This document shows positions 1 through 13,566 of a DNA stretch of 64,000 nucleotides, piece after piece. A program made the translations under genes and the position numbers. Source of the stretch: Ceratodon purpureus (lineage: Eukaryota; Streptophyta; Bryopsida; Pseudoditrichales; Ditrichaceae); assembly GCA_014871385.1 (NCBI GenBank), contig CM026427.1, positions 10,292,430 to 10,356,429 on the forward strand. Direction: 5' to 3'. The notes under the pieces are model-generated. The model was not told the origin of the DNA. It saw only the letters and a program-made list of their open reading frames with translations, and did no database searches. Position 1 is the first letter of the stretch; each line of letters starts with the position of its first letter.

Positions 1-183
1 TTATTGATTTTTTAAGTACCAATAATGTTTATAACGGATAGACTTTTTACTAGCTGCATATTCTGATAGTTGTTTGTGATCTCAATGCTTTTTGTCACCA
101 TATTCTGATAGTTGTTTGTGTTCTCAAAGTTTTTTGTCACCAATTATTAGTGCCCGGTCTTTAATCATGCATATCAGTCGTAG

Positions 184-367
184 CAACTTGATCATGTCTA
201 TCATAAATAATTGTCACTAGTGATTGCTCACATCTGTCAGCAATTATTGACACCAGCTGTTGCTTACATTTGTCAGCAATTATTGTCACTGGTTGTTGCT
301 TCCATATGTCAACAGTTATTGTCACTAGTTGTTGCCCTAATATCATAAGAGTTATTGTCACCTCCAT
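184..367. repeat. Degenerate 36-bp tandem repeat
   Basis: About five diverged copies of a unit built around the words TTGTCAGCAATTATTGTCAC and TTGTTGCTT follow one another. The unit is a multiple of three, so an open frame on the minus strand reads as a 12-residue repeat. I regard that frame as a by-product of the repeat rather than a gene. Related but looser words continue on both sides. Confidence 0.6.
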
Positions 368-1362
368 TTGTCAGTAGTCATTGGCCATGTGTGTCAGTGG
401 TAGTTGGCTAGATATGTCATACTCACATTCGTTATTATTATAATTGTTATTGGTGTTATCTATGACCAATAGATTTTTCACTAGTTGCAGTTTTTATTGC
501 TTGAGCTTGTTTTTTATATTACAAATCACGAGTAGTTGGCCATGTTTGTCAACAATCATTTCTCACATTGTTATTATTGTATTTATTACTAGTGATATTT
601 GTGACAAGTAAGATTTATTAAGTTGTATTTGTCCCTAGTTGTGTTTGTTCTTATAATATTTATCTATAGTTGTTTGTCACAACTTACATTTGATCATGTT
701 ATATTTTTTACAAGTGGTGTATGTCATGGATAGTATTTTTAAGTATTTTCAATTTTTATTAACAATATTCATCCACATCAATGTAGATTACTACCATTTG
801 ACCATGACCTTCCACAATCATTGTATTTCTTATTAACTATTTTAATCTTTAATGATGTTTGTTACTAATTGTTTGTCATGTATATCACTGGTATCTTATT
901 TTATTTGTGTTACTAAAAATGTCTATCATTGCTAGACTTTTTTACTACTTGTATTTGTAACTTTTCATTTGTTGTATCTATTATTAATCATCTATTCTAA
1001 TAAAATATTTAAAATATAGTGTAATTTCATCATTAATTAGGCAAATTATTGAATACTTGAGTTAGTAGCTACATTTATTGCTAATCACAATTCTTATCGG
1101 AGAATAAATGTATTTTCTTAAATGTCACATTCCAATTGTAAACGTTTCTTTATGTATAGCTTTGCTTCACATAGTCACTTTACAAAATTTACTATAATTT
1201 GGTTTGTAAAAATTTATATAACTAAAATTTGGGTATTTTTTTGGTAAATTAGACAATTCTCATCCACTAAAATTGACCATTACAACTTTTTTAGAGTATT
1301 TTTTAGAGTAAAAACCCAAAATATTACATAAAAAGTTTTAAATTAAAACACTATCATAGAAT

Positions 1363-1365
<3 letters not shown>

Positions 1366-1398
<33 letters not shown>
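1366..1398. repeat. TA dinucleotide microsatellite
   Basis: An uninterrupted run of alternating A and T of a little over 30 bases lies in AT-rich DNA. Confidence 0.9.
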
Positions 1399-1404
<6 letters not shown>

Positions 1405-3927
1405 GTAAATTGAAATTTCCAATTACTAAATGTAATCCAATGTAACAATATGTTACATTTCTAATATTTCAAAAACCCATAACATTTTACCATAGCACAT
1501 AATTATTGAATCCACATGCCAAATTCCACCAAGGAAAAAAAATTTAAATTTTTAAAAAAAAAAACAAAGAAAAACACAAAAAACCCTTGCATAATACAAC
1601 AATATGTAAGCTCCACAGATGACATAATTCTCCTTCCAATAATTTCCTTTCTCCCAATTCTTCTTATTCCTCATGCCCTTCCATGAAATTCCCATTTCCC
1701 AATTCTTCTTCTTCTTCGTCTCCTTCCCTTTTCCCATGTTTTTTTCCATTTTTCCTGAGAACATACAGTAAGGTATGTCCCAATGCATAGTTGAGGGGTG
1801 TCCCAAGAGTAAGCCAACCTCATCCATGGGGTGAGCAACAGTGCCCCTACTCTTGCTCTGTCTGAGTCAGGCACAACGCTTGACCGGGGCCCCATTGGCA
1901 GCCCGAAGGAGCCCTCCCCAGATCTTTTGCAAAAGCAAGGAAGGGGCTTCCCATTCCCCATTCCCCATTCCCCATTCCCCAGTGCCCAACACAAACGCGT
2001 CTCTGCGCTTTTCCCACTAAATTATCATGTTGTTTCCCCTCACCCCTCCCAGCATCCAATGGCACGAACCAGTCTCCCAACATTAAAGTCTCGCCATCAC
2101 CCTACAAGCAACACCCTCCCTCACACGAGGAGAAGATAACCCAAATCACTATTTTACATATTCCCCAATTTCCCAACTTCTGGAAAATTAAACTATTTAT
2201 TTTTATTTATTTTATTTTATTTTATGATTTTTGAATGATGGACAAATAAGTATGGCATGGTGTATTTTATTAGGCTCAAAGCATGATATTGGCACCCCAT
2301 GCGAGGCAGGCTGCAGCAGCGTTTTTTTTAGGATTTTCCATAGGTAGAGCGACAGGCACCTGAGAATGTTGCCAAGTAAGGAAAACATGCACAGAATCAT
2401 CCATTTGAACATAATCATCTATAATTTTATCTATTCTAAGGTATTTTCATCCAAATAGTGGCGAATCTGGTTAATTGTTCAAGAAGAGTTTGGCGAATTC
2501 ATCCACTTTTTTGTTCATTTTTTTAAGTGTATTGGTAGCCACATGCAAAATGCAGTGCAGTAATGGCGAAAATTCGCCAGCAAAAAAAACGCTGGGCTGC
2601 AGGCATTGGAACATTTGTGTTCTGGCACCGATTGACTTGCAGGTCAACAATGCAATGGAAATGGAAGTTTTTGCTACGGAGTTTTTGCTACAAACAGTTT
2701 TTGCTACGGTAGTTTTATGCTTCCTGTGGATTAGGCCGGAGTTTAATTTAGGAGGCGGTGGATATGTACAGATCAGCAGGGTCATGAACCTCAACCTGCC
2801 CATGTTTGAGTTTTTAACTGTTTGGTCTTGTGCATAATAGTGTTTTAGTTTAATTAGTGTGGTAGGTGTTGTTGAATTATGAATAGTGGTTGGGAAATCA
2901 TTACAGTGGAGTCTGAAAAGGTGGATGTGAGGTGATTGGTCAAGTGGAGAAATTGTTCAATATGGTGTTGGCAATGCTAAATGAATGGGAATTGTTATTG
3001 AGGGCACAAATCTCATGTGATTGTGGACATCATGGCATTGTCACAATCGTGACGCTTGGGGAGAATCTATCATAGGGAACCTGCAATGGAATCAGATCGC
3101 TGTAGAGACGGGGTTTCATGTCTGTCAGGATGTGGGAGGAATATCCTTTGATATTATTGGAGATACCATGTTAATCGAAACGTGAAAGCAAGGGAGTGGT
3201 TGGTTTGGAAGACAGAAGAGGCTAAAACAGTGACATCGAACTGCACCACTGATGCTAAGTCATCTGTAATAAAGAGTACATTGATCACTGAAACTGTACT
3301 CGACAGTGGCAATAGAAGGAGCTGATGCAAACTTTTGGCTTGTTATCCACATGTCGACGTTAGCCGAACTGTTGTAAAATGGATCGGAACTCGACTGAAT
3401 CGATCTAAAATACTGAGTCGTTTTAATCTTCTTGTGGTAGAGTTTTCTTTTCTCTTTTTTCCTTTTAGCGGTTTCAATCCTAGAATCTCGAGTAAGGTGA
3501 CAGGCTATTTGGAGGTCAAAGGATAACAATTTCCCGACAAGTTCAGAACATACTGTTCTGAAAGTTCTTGGATATTGAACCAATCTGAGACCTGGCTGCT
3601 AATTTGTCCACGAGAATGCAGTCAATACAGTTAACTGACCCATGATGAAGGAAAAAAAAGACAATAAGAGAAGGAAAAAAAAGACAATAAGAGAAGAAAA
3701 GAAGGAAACGGGAATTGGGCAGTTGTGAGAACAAGGCAACTGGGTTGAAGGGGGGGCTCGAAAAAGGAATGATACATTATTTGCAGAATTGTGGGGGCTT
3801 ATCAAAGCTTCATACATAGAGGAACAACCAGCTCAGTGTAGTGGACACATTTTCCTGGTACATTTGTTGAATGTAATGTGGTGAATTGAAAATGAAATGA
3901 AAAGAAAAAGGTATCCTCACCAGCGCC

Positions 3928-5880
3928 CTATTGCATGTAGCTTGCATACTTGGCACTGAGCAGAATTTTCTGCACACATAGAAGAGCTTGCTTTGCAACT
4001 TCGGGATTGGGATGCGACATATGTTTCATGACCCGCTCCTTGGCCTTCAAATCGAGAATGATTCCTCGACCAGCTGGGTGAATCTGAATAAACTGAGCTA
4101 TATCGTGGCAAGCCACTGCAAGAGTTTTAGGGTCCCGGGAGTTGTCCAACAGTGTAATCAAGATACGTAGAACCTGTCCACATTATCAATAAACACTATT
4201 ACATGAATGCTAATAAAACAAAATAAAATGACCTCACGAATTGAACCCAAATAACGATGAGAAAATCATAAAAATGAAACAACATAAAAAAATCAATTAG
4301 GACCTGGAAGTCATTCTCTTCGAACTTGGAGATGTTCTCACGCCAAAATACAGGGTCTTTGTGCATTGGAGACCAGTCCAGGTTTCCAGAAAACACTTCA
4401 GCTTTGTACTTGTCAAAGGAGCTCAACTTGCGTATACTGTCCTTTAAAGCTGAGTCTACTACATCCAGTGCTTGTGACAGATCCTGCAAGAATATTTCGG
4501 TTGCCAAAAGACGAAACTCAGTTCATAGGCGTTTTCAAAGACTAGTAGAACGTTTTCATATCTGTGAAAGAGAACTTGAATCAACATAGCTAAACGGTAA
4601 AATTAAGCTAATTTCTAATGGTTTGTATTCTAATGGACACTAAGGGGCAAGTGTTTGTCTAGCTTACATCGTCATTCCAGGCTTGCATCTTCAAATTTTG
4701 CACAACCTTGGGCATGCCCAGATCTACTAGCTCGGCAGCACAGTTTCCTTTGTTTGAAAGGTTGCGAAACGCCATAACAGCAACCCTTACCACCTATTGT
4801 GTCCAGTAAGCGTTTCAGTCAATCTTCATATGACCATCAGTGCTGTAGAGGCACGTTCACTTTGAAAGAAGTATGGAACCAGTAGTTAAAGATGCAAGTA
4901 TCCGATTCTAAAGCCACATTTCCGTCAAATAAACATGTTCAATGTAAGAGCAGCTACTATGAGGTTCTTTTCTAATCTCACCTAACCGTAATATTATTGG
5001 GGAATAAAACAAAAATATTGATTCGATATGTATATCCGCATCCGGTCATACCTTCTCTTTGGTGGATATCTTCACAATTTCAACAAGACGGGGTAGCACT
5101 CTCCCTGTAGAAAATGCTTCAACAGAACCATCGTAGAATGATAGAAGCCAGATGCACAGCACTGCCTCATACAGTAGCTGCAACGGTAACAAGATTCAGT
5201 TTTCTTCGCCCTTCAATCAATTTAGCTGAGATCTTCTCAAGCTAACTTAAGCATTCCCTAAGAAAAATCCGTGAAAAACAAGGACACCGTTATCACAAAC
5301 AATAAAGGCCCACTATGGAAAAAGCGCAATGTAATGTGAAGAAATACTGACCTGGATATATTGTTGATTGGTAGCAGGAGTAATTAAAGGGGCCAAGAGC
5401 TTGGTGCCATCGGCCTTGACAAACATAGCTCGCACTTTTGGTAAGCGTAACAAAGTTGCCAAGGAACTCACAGCTGTTGGAATTCCCCGAGTTGGATGAG
5501 ATGGAGATCTTAGCTGCGCAGTTATCCATCACTTAGCACACATGAACTCTTGAACTAATCTTGTGAGTATAAATCCAAATTTAACAATCAAGTTTTCTGT
5601 AAAGGTTCAGGTAAAATACATTTTTCTAGACTATCTCACAATGCCGTGAAGAAGTAGAAGCCCTACCTGAGAGATTAGCCAGTCCAAAAGACCCCTAAGG
5701 ACCTCGGTGAATGTATCAACTTTCTTCTGTGGAGCTGAAGGATCCTCAATTTCTATATCCTCATATTGTCGGGCACTGCAACACCCTAGCCACAAATCTT
5801 CTCAGTCAAGCACCTCTTAGATTTAAGGGAAAAAAAGGCATCCCTGTGTGATGGCTGTTACACTAGATTAATCAATGCTC

Positions 5881-5912
<32 letters not shown>

Positions 5913-7850
5913 GAGAGGAGGAGGGGTTGTGTGTGCAGAGATGGAAGCCTATTCTTTGTGAAGTCATGCTTAATCTTGCAAGAATGCACTACACGATGCC
6001 AATGAATATATGTAAACATGTACCATTCCAGAAATAAAAGGACAAGGATAGCTACAAACCTCAGAATTAAAAAATGAAACTAAATTGATGCATTCAAATT
6101 GATGCATTCAAATTGAAGCTGTATGAAGCTTACAATTCAAAGCAAGTCCAACAAAGGTTAACATATCCGTCTCCAAACATGGGAAGCAGGTGAAGTTAAA
6201 CTCTATACATTCAGGTTTAAGACCGTAAAGAACATACCTGATTATTAAAGTCAAAATCTTGCAGCTCTTCTCCTGAATAAACCAGTTCTTCTTTGACAGC
6301 AACCTACAGCACATATACATGAATATAAGAAAACAAACCAACACATGCAACTTGGCGTCCAACTTTGTACCCATAATCAACGCAATTGTGAGTAATACGT
6401 ACCTTATGAAAGGCCGATAGACATCCTCATTATCTTGGAAGGACTTGTCATGAAATAATCGAGCACGCTTCGGGTTAGCTGCCAAAATGTGAACAGAGTA
6501 TTGTCAATTCTCATCCTCAATTTCGTGAGAAACAATCAGTTTTATCATGACGTCTCCTACGTCGCTACTTCTAAATCTGCATATGGACTCTAAAATCAAG
6601 ACTTCGGAAAACAGATCGCATCCACATGAAAACCAACGCTACCCAAAGCCAAAAAATTAAGAATTGAATTAAATCAAATAAACTGAATAAGATAAACTAT
6701 CGCTAATTTCTCCAAAATCAGGTGGTCTTAAGAAAGGTACCTGTGAGCATCTCATCAACCATAGCAAGCATATACTCAACAGTCTCCTGCTTCGAGATGT
6801 CACGTAGAATGCCCACAAACACTCTTACGTACGATACTCCATTCTGCATTTCAAATGCCAGTGCCCAATTCTTCAAAAACTGAACGAAGTGCCCCAAAAA
6901 TTCGAACACATTGAAATAGTATCCGATACCGCTACAAGAGTTCAATTTCTGCAGAATAACGGTCGTCGATTGCCAATCCCATTCATCCAAGCTTTAAGGA
7001 ACCAGTCATTGGACCTCAAAAAAACACATCAAAGACAAAAACCCAGTGCATAACCCTTCTATCAGAAATTCAACCCTGAATTCATGCTTTCAACAGGGTT
7101 ACTGCAAAATCTCAACAACTTAAACCTGCCCGTCAAAGATTCGAAAATCTCAGAAAAACTCTCGATGATATCATAAAAACCTTGTTCAAGTCTTTAAAAC
7201 CTCAAATTTAATCCAGATTGGCTATCTCCGTGTCAGTTGCAAAAGAGGAAAATTCCGGAAAAATCAGGCCAGAGTGCCCAAACAAAAACCATCCCAACAA
7301 ATCCTCCTTACAACCATAGCTGAGTTGGGTTCAGCTGCACATGGACATACCAACACAGATCCTCTCCAACCAAGACAACCAAACCACAGACCTTCCCTTA
7401 CAGCGAATCTCATGTAACCACTTCCCAATCCGTCTCTCAACCCAAAATTCACCCAAAAAAAAAAAAAAAAACCACAGATACCTCTTCCAGCAATGCAGCT
7501 TGCACGTTGTCCGGACGGTGGTCGTAGCGCCTGAGCAGTTGCAATCCAGTGCTGTTGATCAGCTTGGCGGTCATGTAAGTCTCCCATGGGATATCCCTCT
7601 TCAACACCTGAACCCAAAATACCGGTCAGTTCCACTCCTGACCCAAAAACCTACAACAGATCGCTCCAACAAATCCCTCCCCACCATCACCCTAAAACCC
7701 CTCCTTGATCCACATTCCAACCCCTCATTCCCCCACCCAAAAACTCCAACCCAGCTGCCCATGCCATTCAATTCAACCCCCCCATCCACGATCTTCGATG
7801 CAAAACTGCGAACGTCATGTCACCTCCTCTCTGGTGAGCTCGCTGTCCAT
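3928..7850 (-). CDS. VHA-H: V-type proton ATPase subunit H
   Basis: Subunit H belongs to the peripheral V1 sector of the vacuolar proton pump and couples V1 to the membrane sector. Eleven exons read in order: 7850-7824, 7607-7482, 6843-6741, 6478-6403, 6303-6238, 5775-5667, 5513-5352, 5177-5052, 4793-4668, 4483-4304 and 4173-3928. All introns are GT-AG and phase is kept throughout, giving 448 residues; plant homologues are about 440. Recognisable segments are [12 protein letters not shown] near residue 10, [53 protein letters not shown] and the C-terminal [11 protein letters not shown]. The protein is an armadillo/HEAT-like helical repeat fold. Exon 1 carries only nine codons (MDSELTREE), which matches the short variable start of the family. 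The intron between exons 5 and 6 contains a 27-base G run. No truncation is seen. Confidence 0.96.
5887..5913 (+). repeat. Poly(G) tract in a V-ATPase H intron
   Basis: Twenty-seven consecutive G residues on the plus strand are followed by GA-rich sequence. They lie inside the intron between exons 5 and 6 of the subunit H gene, so the transcript would carry poly(C) there. Confidence 0.9.
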
Positions 7851-9065
7851 GGTGGTGATGGTGATGATGTCCTCCTCTGCTGCCAGCAATCAAACACGCC
7901 GCTCCTGCCCCTTGTGCTTGAGATCTTGCCCCATATAACAGTGAAAAACAGGAAAGAGTGCAGAGGAAGTGGTTGCTCGGGTGATCGATGACTTGAACTT
8001 CGGTTGGAGAGACACGGATGCGGAGAGCAGGGCTAAGCTTAGGGCCGAAGGAAGCGAGTTCCAGGAAGCCTTTGAATGCTGTTGCCCACGCCACCTGGAC
8101 CATCCCACAGTTTTCTTAGTCGTTGGTTTATGTGAACATACCCAAGAGTTGGTCTGTGTTGATATCTGTTTCGGAAGCCCTGGTTTGTCCGGGTATTGTT
8201 TCGGAAGGACTAAGTAACTGTTTATGTTGTCGTTTCTGTTATGGTGATGTTGGAGAATGAATCTGACAACGATCTGTTGAGTAGCCTGAGAGGTACCGAT
8301 GTGGTTTGTGTCGAGGTCTGGTTGATGAAGGTCATTTCGGAGTCTGGAGTTGATTCAACGAGATGGGGATTAGAATGCTGTAATTGCAGCAGAAGTGATG
8401 TCGTGGTGTGTGTTTTTGAGAGGAGAAGGAATACCTCGTAGGTTAGGATGTTTGAGGTTCTTTAGTTGGGACAGTTGGAGAGTAAGGAAACTTGGGTTCA
8501 GGATTTCAGTGTGACAAATATATGAGCGTTATGGTCATGATAAATATGGGGTTCATCCCCAACCAAGACTTGAGACTTAGAAATCCAATTGGGAAAAATT
8601 GAGGATCTGCCTGGTACCTACTCTATTCTACAAGGCGTATTTGAATTTCGTGGCTCTCAGATTGGCCAAAAAATAGAATACAAAAAAAACTGGTGGTTGA
8701 CTCATATAGGTGACCTAATCTATGTCGAAACTACTGGTACACGTGTGTCCGTGCTCAACATGTCCTAGCTCCAGACACTACTATATCATAATGTAGTAGT
8801 GAGACCTAGGGAGCTTGTCAAGGTACTATTACTCGGGCTCATAGAGGCTGTGACCAATGCGACGAGCTAGGTCAGAAGGGCAAGAAAGGTTCACATCTCA
8901 ATAAACAGAGACGAGAGTACACCCCTGAGCTACAGTGAGGAAAATTCATGTACGAGTAAAAGGAACCAACTGCTCCAGAGATTCTGTGAACAGCAGATTT
9001 CAGCTAAGTTTACACTTCGGCATTGCCAAGGACATACTTCAAGGAAGAGTTGTAGAGAGTATCTC
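7851..9065. other. Intergenic: upstream of VHA-H, downstream of the GTPase gene
   Basis: The first 200-250 bases probably contain the promoter and 5' leader of the V-ATPase H gene, with GGT/CCA triplet repeats just upstream of its ATG. The last 100 bases probably contain the 3' leader of the nucleostemin-like gene. Open frames on the plus strand at 7969-8217 and 8241-8441 show no recognisable motif and I do not call them genes. Confidence 0.5.
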
Positions 9066-12000
9066 TTAGTTGATGCCCTCCATTGCGTTCTCTTCATCTT
9101 CATCTTGATCATCCACGGTCGTTCCATCTTCAGTGTAATCTGTGGTGAAGTTGTAGTCATCAGATGCCATCGAATCGTTTGTTGAAGTCGGAGCGAACTT
9201 CGCTGCTTTCTTCTTCTGCTTTTTCAGTGCTCGTTTGGCATGCGGGTTTTGGATGCCTTCTGCATCATAGAGCCTCTCGTTCTGACTCAAATAAGCTCTA
9301 CCCCGATTCACAACTACTTCGGTTGTATCCATCATACTGGGACCTGCGTCCATGTCTTCTGCGTTATCATCCTCTTCTTCATCACTGTCGTCGTCTTCCA
9401 TAGTCTGTCAAGATAATTGAAACATCTTAGTGCAAGAACTCAGAAAAGGAAATCAATTGTAACCAGTAAACTGAATTAATCCCATATGCACCAATATTTT
9501 CATTTATCCTTTGATTCATCTAGTTAGAAAACTGTACCAAAGATTCATCAACATCCATTGTAAGTGGAGCACTTGAATTCATTTGAACGTGGGAACTGTC
9601 CGCCAAAGAGGGAAGACCAGCTATAACAGCATTAGCCTCATCCTTAAACACTGCATCTACGTCAAACTCCTTGCCCCATTCTGAAACAATTGCTCCAAAC
9701 TCTGTATGCTCGCTGACTTCTCGCAAAGGTGGTGTTGTGAAGTAAGGTATCTTCCCTGAAAAAGGAAAATCACAAAGAAAATAACAAGTTAAAATTAATT
9801 TTACCGTAATTACAAAATTAAATTTACCGTAATTACAAAATTAAAATTCAAAAAACTAAAAAACTGAAGAAGACCAACTTAGGATAATCACAACCTTGGG
9901 GCATCGGCTTACACAACAGATCTATATTCAACTCAAACAAGTCACATTAACACTCTCAAACAAGTCACTTGCATGCTCTCAACGCAGATCAATATAATCC
10001 CTCGTCTCCTATTTATAAGTCCCTGTTTATAAATCAAGCTCCAATCTTTATGATGGTGTTTCCGCTAGTAAATTCGATGTGTTCCCCGCTTACCTTCGTT
10101 CCAATCATGAAGCACAATGCGAGCTGCTGCTTGACTATCCACAACACCTCCCTTCTTTAACTTTCCACGCACCATGGCGACTTTCATCAAAAACTCGTCC
10201 ACGTTGCTGAAGTTGTCTATCTTATAAATGGAAGTCAACTTTTCCGCGGGACACAACCGCAATATTTCTTTCACTGTTGAGGTAAAGATGGTAAATGTTA
10301 GATCAAAGGGAACATCAACGCTCTCCAAATTGTACTGAAATACAGAAACTTAGACAACTTTAATGAAAGTATCCAACTCCGAAGTCCAAATTAAAATGTA
10401 GACACGATAGAGGACAAAAGTAGATGCTATTCATGCGACTTCAGAGGAACGCCAGAGGAATCACAAATTCTACTTGATTCTCACCACCACAGTTAACCAA
10501 CAACAAAGCACAATGTGTATCCACACATGTCCCATCTTACCTGGAGTAGCAGGATCTTCAAGCTTTTCGATCTTGGTGCAGTTTCGTAATGTAGCAGATG
10601 CTTCATTATCGCCTGATGCTGCAAATACAATTCCAGGACAATCAAGAAGCTTTACATTCTTATCTAAATGAATCTCTTGCATCGCCTTCGTAACACCGGG
10701 TGTTGATCCCACACTGGCCACTCGTGTTCTCTTCAAACTGTTGATAAGACTGCTCTTACCAACATTTGGGAACCCAACCACACCAACTGTGATTGCCGTT
10801 TTCATCTGCACATACATAATACAATGCACAAGATGAGCGCTACGAGTTTCATTTCTCCTAACGTGCACACGCACACACACTCTCTCTCTCTATCACACGA
10901 AATAATTCTTTCTCAAGTGAATAACACCGGATTTTTGTATCTATGGCTACCAAGAAATTCTCGCACGTTGACACCCTTGAAACTGATCGGACTATAATGG
11001 ATAGTGCCCTGTCCCACCGCTTTGTGGAAAACTTCAAAGTATCTCACATAGATTGCAATACCTTCTGATTTCTACAGTAATTTTTTAGGAGCTGCAAGAG
11101 CGTCTCTGCACCAAGGGTGTCGCTGCCTTGCAAAACGTCGACATTCTCGGTAGCCTTAGCGAATGACTTCCTTCCCAAATTTGTTCGTTGCTGTTGTGTG
11201 TTACACTTAAATGCAACTGTTGGTAGTTCCTCCCTAAGATACTTAAGCCACTGTTCCGCCACCTCTCTAGGCACAAGATCTGGAAAACAAGGATTGAATT
11301 ATTCACATGTCAAAAAATATGATATAGAAAAGGATCTTATTCATCATTTCTGCAGCAACTGTTGTTGCACTCTCTATACACGCCAAATGAAAATTGGGCA
11401 TATCTGTGCTTATACTTTAAAAATATCAGCTCGCACAAAACTACACGAACAACATTCTCCAACTAGACAACAGGGTTGTAGGGAGGAAAGAATGTGAACA
11501 AAAGCTAAAACATGTGCTGCACATGGCGAGATACAGCTTCATTATCGCAGCGTAAAACAATTACTGAAAACACTTACCGATCTTGTTAAGTAGAAGTACA
11601 ATGCGCTTGAGACCCCTGGCCTTATTAACCATACGTTCAACGTCCACACAGCGGCTACCAAGAGGATCCCTTGCATCCAGTACCTGAATGATCACATCCG
11701 ATGCGTCTACCACTTTCATAAATTCCTTATAAAATTGCCTTCGAGAGTGTTCTGCGGACACAACACGGACACTTATCAAGACAACAAAAACTAAACCGTT
11801 TCAGACAAACCAATTATCTAACCTAGATCAAGACTGCACCTTAGACAATTGCATACTGCCCACCACAGATATGGTCTGTAAATGTTAACAAAACCCACCC
11901 TGACACACTAGTACTGGTGCTGCATAGTACAGTACACCCTCGAAAACAACAGAAAAATACTGAATTTTTCTCGGGCCGCTACCATCCATCCTCGAAGAGA

Positions 12001-12885
12001 TGCCACGATGTCTAAGTACATCTGCTCACAGTAGTGCAGAATCGGTAGAAACCACGCGATTCTAGCCCCAAAAGTTTTCAACACCAAGTCCCCAAGCACT
12101 GCTGCACAGATCCCTTGGAAACAGAGCACCACAATGGTAGTTCAAAAGCCAGTATAGCACAGAGAAATGGTCAGTTAGATGCTGGAGAAGTGCATACCTT
12201 GAGGACCGACACTTTCAACTTTCTGCTTCTTCGACATATCAAACTCAGAATTCCTTCTCGAGGCATTACTAGCAAGCTGCCTAATGTCAGCATCCCCTTC
12301 ATCATCCGGTAGACCCATCTTCCGCTTCGCAGCAGCCTACGCAAAGAATCCAAGTCAAAACCCTACAAAAAATCCAACTCCGCAACGCTCACATCCTAAC
12401 ACCACTTAACACAAACCTGCAACTTTCAACCTCACCGCCCACTCCAATGACAGATAAAATACCAAAATTCTACACAATCCGAACACAAAATTCCACATAA
12501 TCGAGCTCACTCACCCTTTCCTTCTTCACCACCTGGTTCTGCTCATAAGTCTCAATCGCCCGACTCCGCCGAGCCTCCATCGCAGCCACCTGCTCCTCAT
12601 GACGAGCCTCCTGATCATCCCCCTTACTCGGCTTCGGCTTATAATGAGCCATCTTCCTAGCCTCCTTCGCCTTCTTCTCACAGTGCAACTTCACCTTCTT
12701 CAATATCTTACTCTTCTTCCGCATAGAAACCCGCTTGGACTTACTCTCTGCAGTGCACCATAACCCCACATCATCAAAAAAACCCAAACCCAACCGCCCC
12801 ACATCACTTCCACACACCATCCCCATGAGAAAAACCATCACCACCACATAACCAAATACTCACTCGTTTTTTGCCCGTTCACCAT
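9066..12885 (-). CDS. NSN1: Nucleostemin-like nucleolar GTPase (GNL3/NSN1 type)
   Basis: A circularly permuted GTPase expected in the nucleolus, acting in 60S ribosome biogenesis and cell proliferation. Nine exons: 12885-12864, 12747-12515, 12336-12198, 11751-11578, 11279-11062, 10805-10541, 10273-10094, 9755-9538 and 9404-9066. They keep phase and give 595 residues; the Arabidopsis homologue is about 580. The N-terminus is a lysine-rich basic domain ([14 protein letters not shown]) of the GN3L type. The permuted G motifs run DARDP (157-161), NKID (187-190), then G1 GFPNVGKSS (273-281), TPG (297-299) and DCPG (317-320). A conserved block KKGGVVD...[18 protein letters not shown] follows, then an acidic C-terminal tail of about 110 residues. 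Telo-box-like sequences lie upstream of the start. The gene looks intact. Confidence 0.95.
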
Positions 12886-13566
12886 GTTGGCTAGCTCTTT
12901 GTTGCGCCCACGAAGGGAAGATGATCAAGAGAGAAAAATGATACGTCAGCTCCAACAAACCCAAGCTCCGTAGCTTGAATTCTACCAACAATTGCACAAA
13001 CTCGACAACCCTAAACCCTTCTCAGAAAAACGAAGCGCTGTTAAACCCTAAACCCTGAGCCCTGGTAAATGCCGTCCGTGTGAATGCGACCTCGAACGAG
13101 CTATTGATATCCGAAATCGGAAGCACCATAATATCTATACCCTCTTAATACAAATACCCTATATAATACCCGCCATCTCGGCTTATATCCACGGTAACCT
13201 CGGAGACGTAAAGAAACGCACTAGGATTCAAAAAGAAAGTAACTGGAAAGAAAAGTCGTCGTGGGGAAAAGCAGTGAATTGAATGAGGGAAAGAAAAGGA
13301 AGGCTACGAGAAAAAGATGAGGAAGGCGAGAGGAAGAGGAAAGGAGTGGGAAGAGGGAGAGGGAGAGGAATGAGTTGAGGTGGGCGATGTGCAGGCAGCT
13401 CTGGAAGGTTGCAGCAATCGGTAATCCGATGCGTAGAGGAGGCACCAGATCCAGGCTCTCACCATCAGAAAATAACTGGACGTCCTGATCCATAGCGGGA
13501 GTTTTTTTGCAGTGGAAGCGAGGAGAGAAGTGGCGTTGCATGCATGCAGGGGTGCTGTGTCGAGAG
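12886..13566. promoter_or_regulatory. Shared divergent upstream region, GTPase gene and UBL-SAYSvFN gene
   Basis: 681 bases separate the two divergent start codons. The stretch holds telo-box-like motifs near the GTPase start and a GA-rich tract at about 13260-13380 near the other gene. No convincing ORF is present. The GA-rich tract is probably leader or core promoter sequence. Confidence 0.5.
13007..13056. promoter_or_regulatory. Telo-box-like motifs upstream of the GTPase gene
   Basis: Two copies of a CCCTAAACCC-type sequence (13007-13020 and 13043-13056, the latter AAACCCTAAACCCT) lie 120-170 bases upstream of the NSN1-type start codon. Telo-boxes (AAACCCTAA) are known in plant promoters of ribosomal and translation-related genes, which fits a nucleolar ribosome-assembly GTPase. 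That they act here is inference. Confidence 0.5.

Larger units (their letters stand above)
1..3927. other. AT-rich intergenic region with short repeats, no supported gene
   Basis: No reading frame here looks like a conserved protein. The longest frames (for example 2475-2837) do not begin with ATG and have no recognisable motif. The stretch holds a roughly 36-bp tandem repeat (184-367), a TA dinucleotide run (about 1366-1398), a short run of a 7-bp C-rich unit (about 1950-1982), a triplicated 15-bp word near 2665-2715 and a duplicated A-rich 22-bp unit near 3646-3695. The last part probably includes the downstream region of the V-ATPase subunit H gene. Confidence 0.6.

Noticed and set aside
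2475-2837. 120-residue frame with a hydrophobic, signal-peptide-like start
   Set aside because: It begins with TTG rather than ATG, has no conserved motif and lies over short repeats.
7341-8441. Several plus-strand frames opposite the start of the V-ATPase H gene
   Set aside because: They are antisense to exons 1-2 and the promoter of a well-supported gene, or show no protein-like features.
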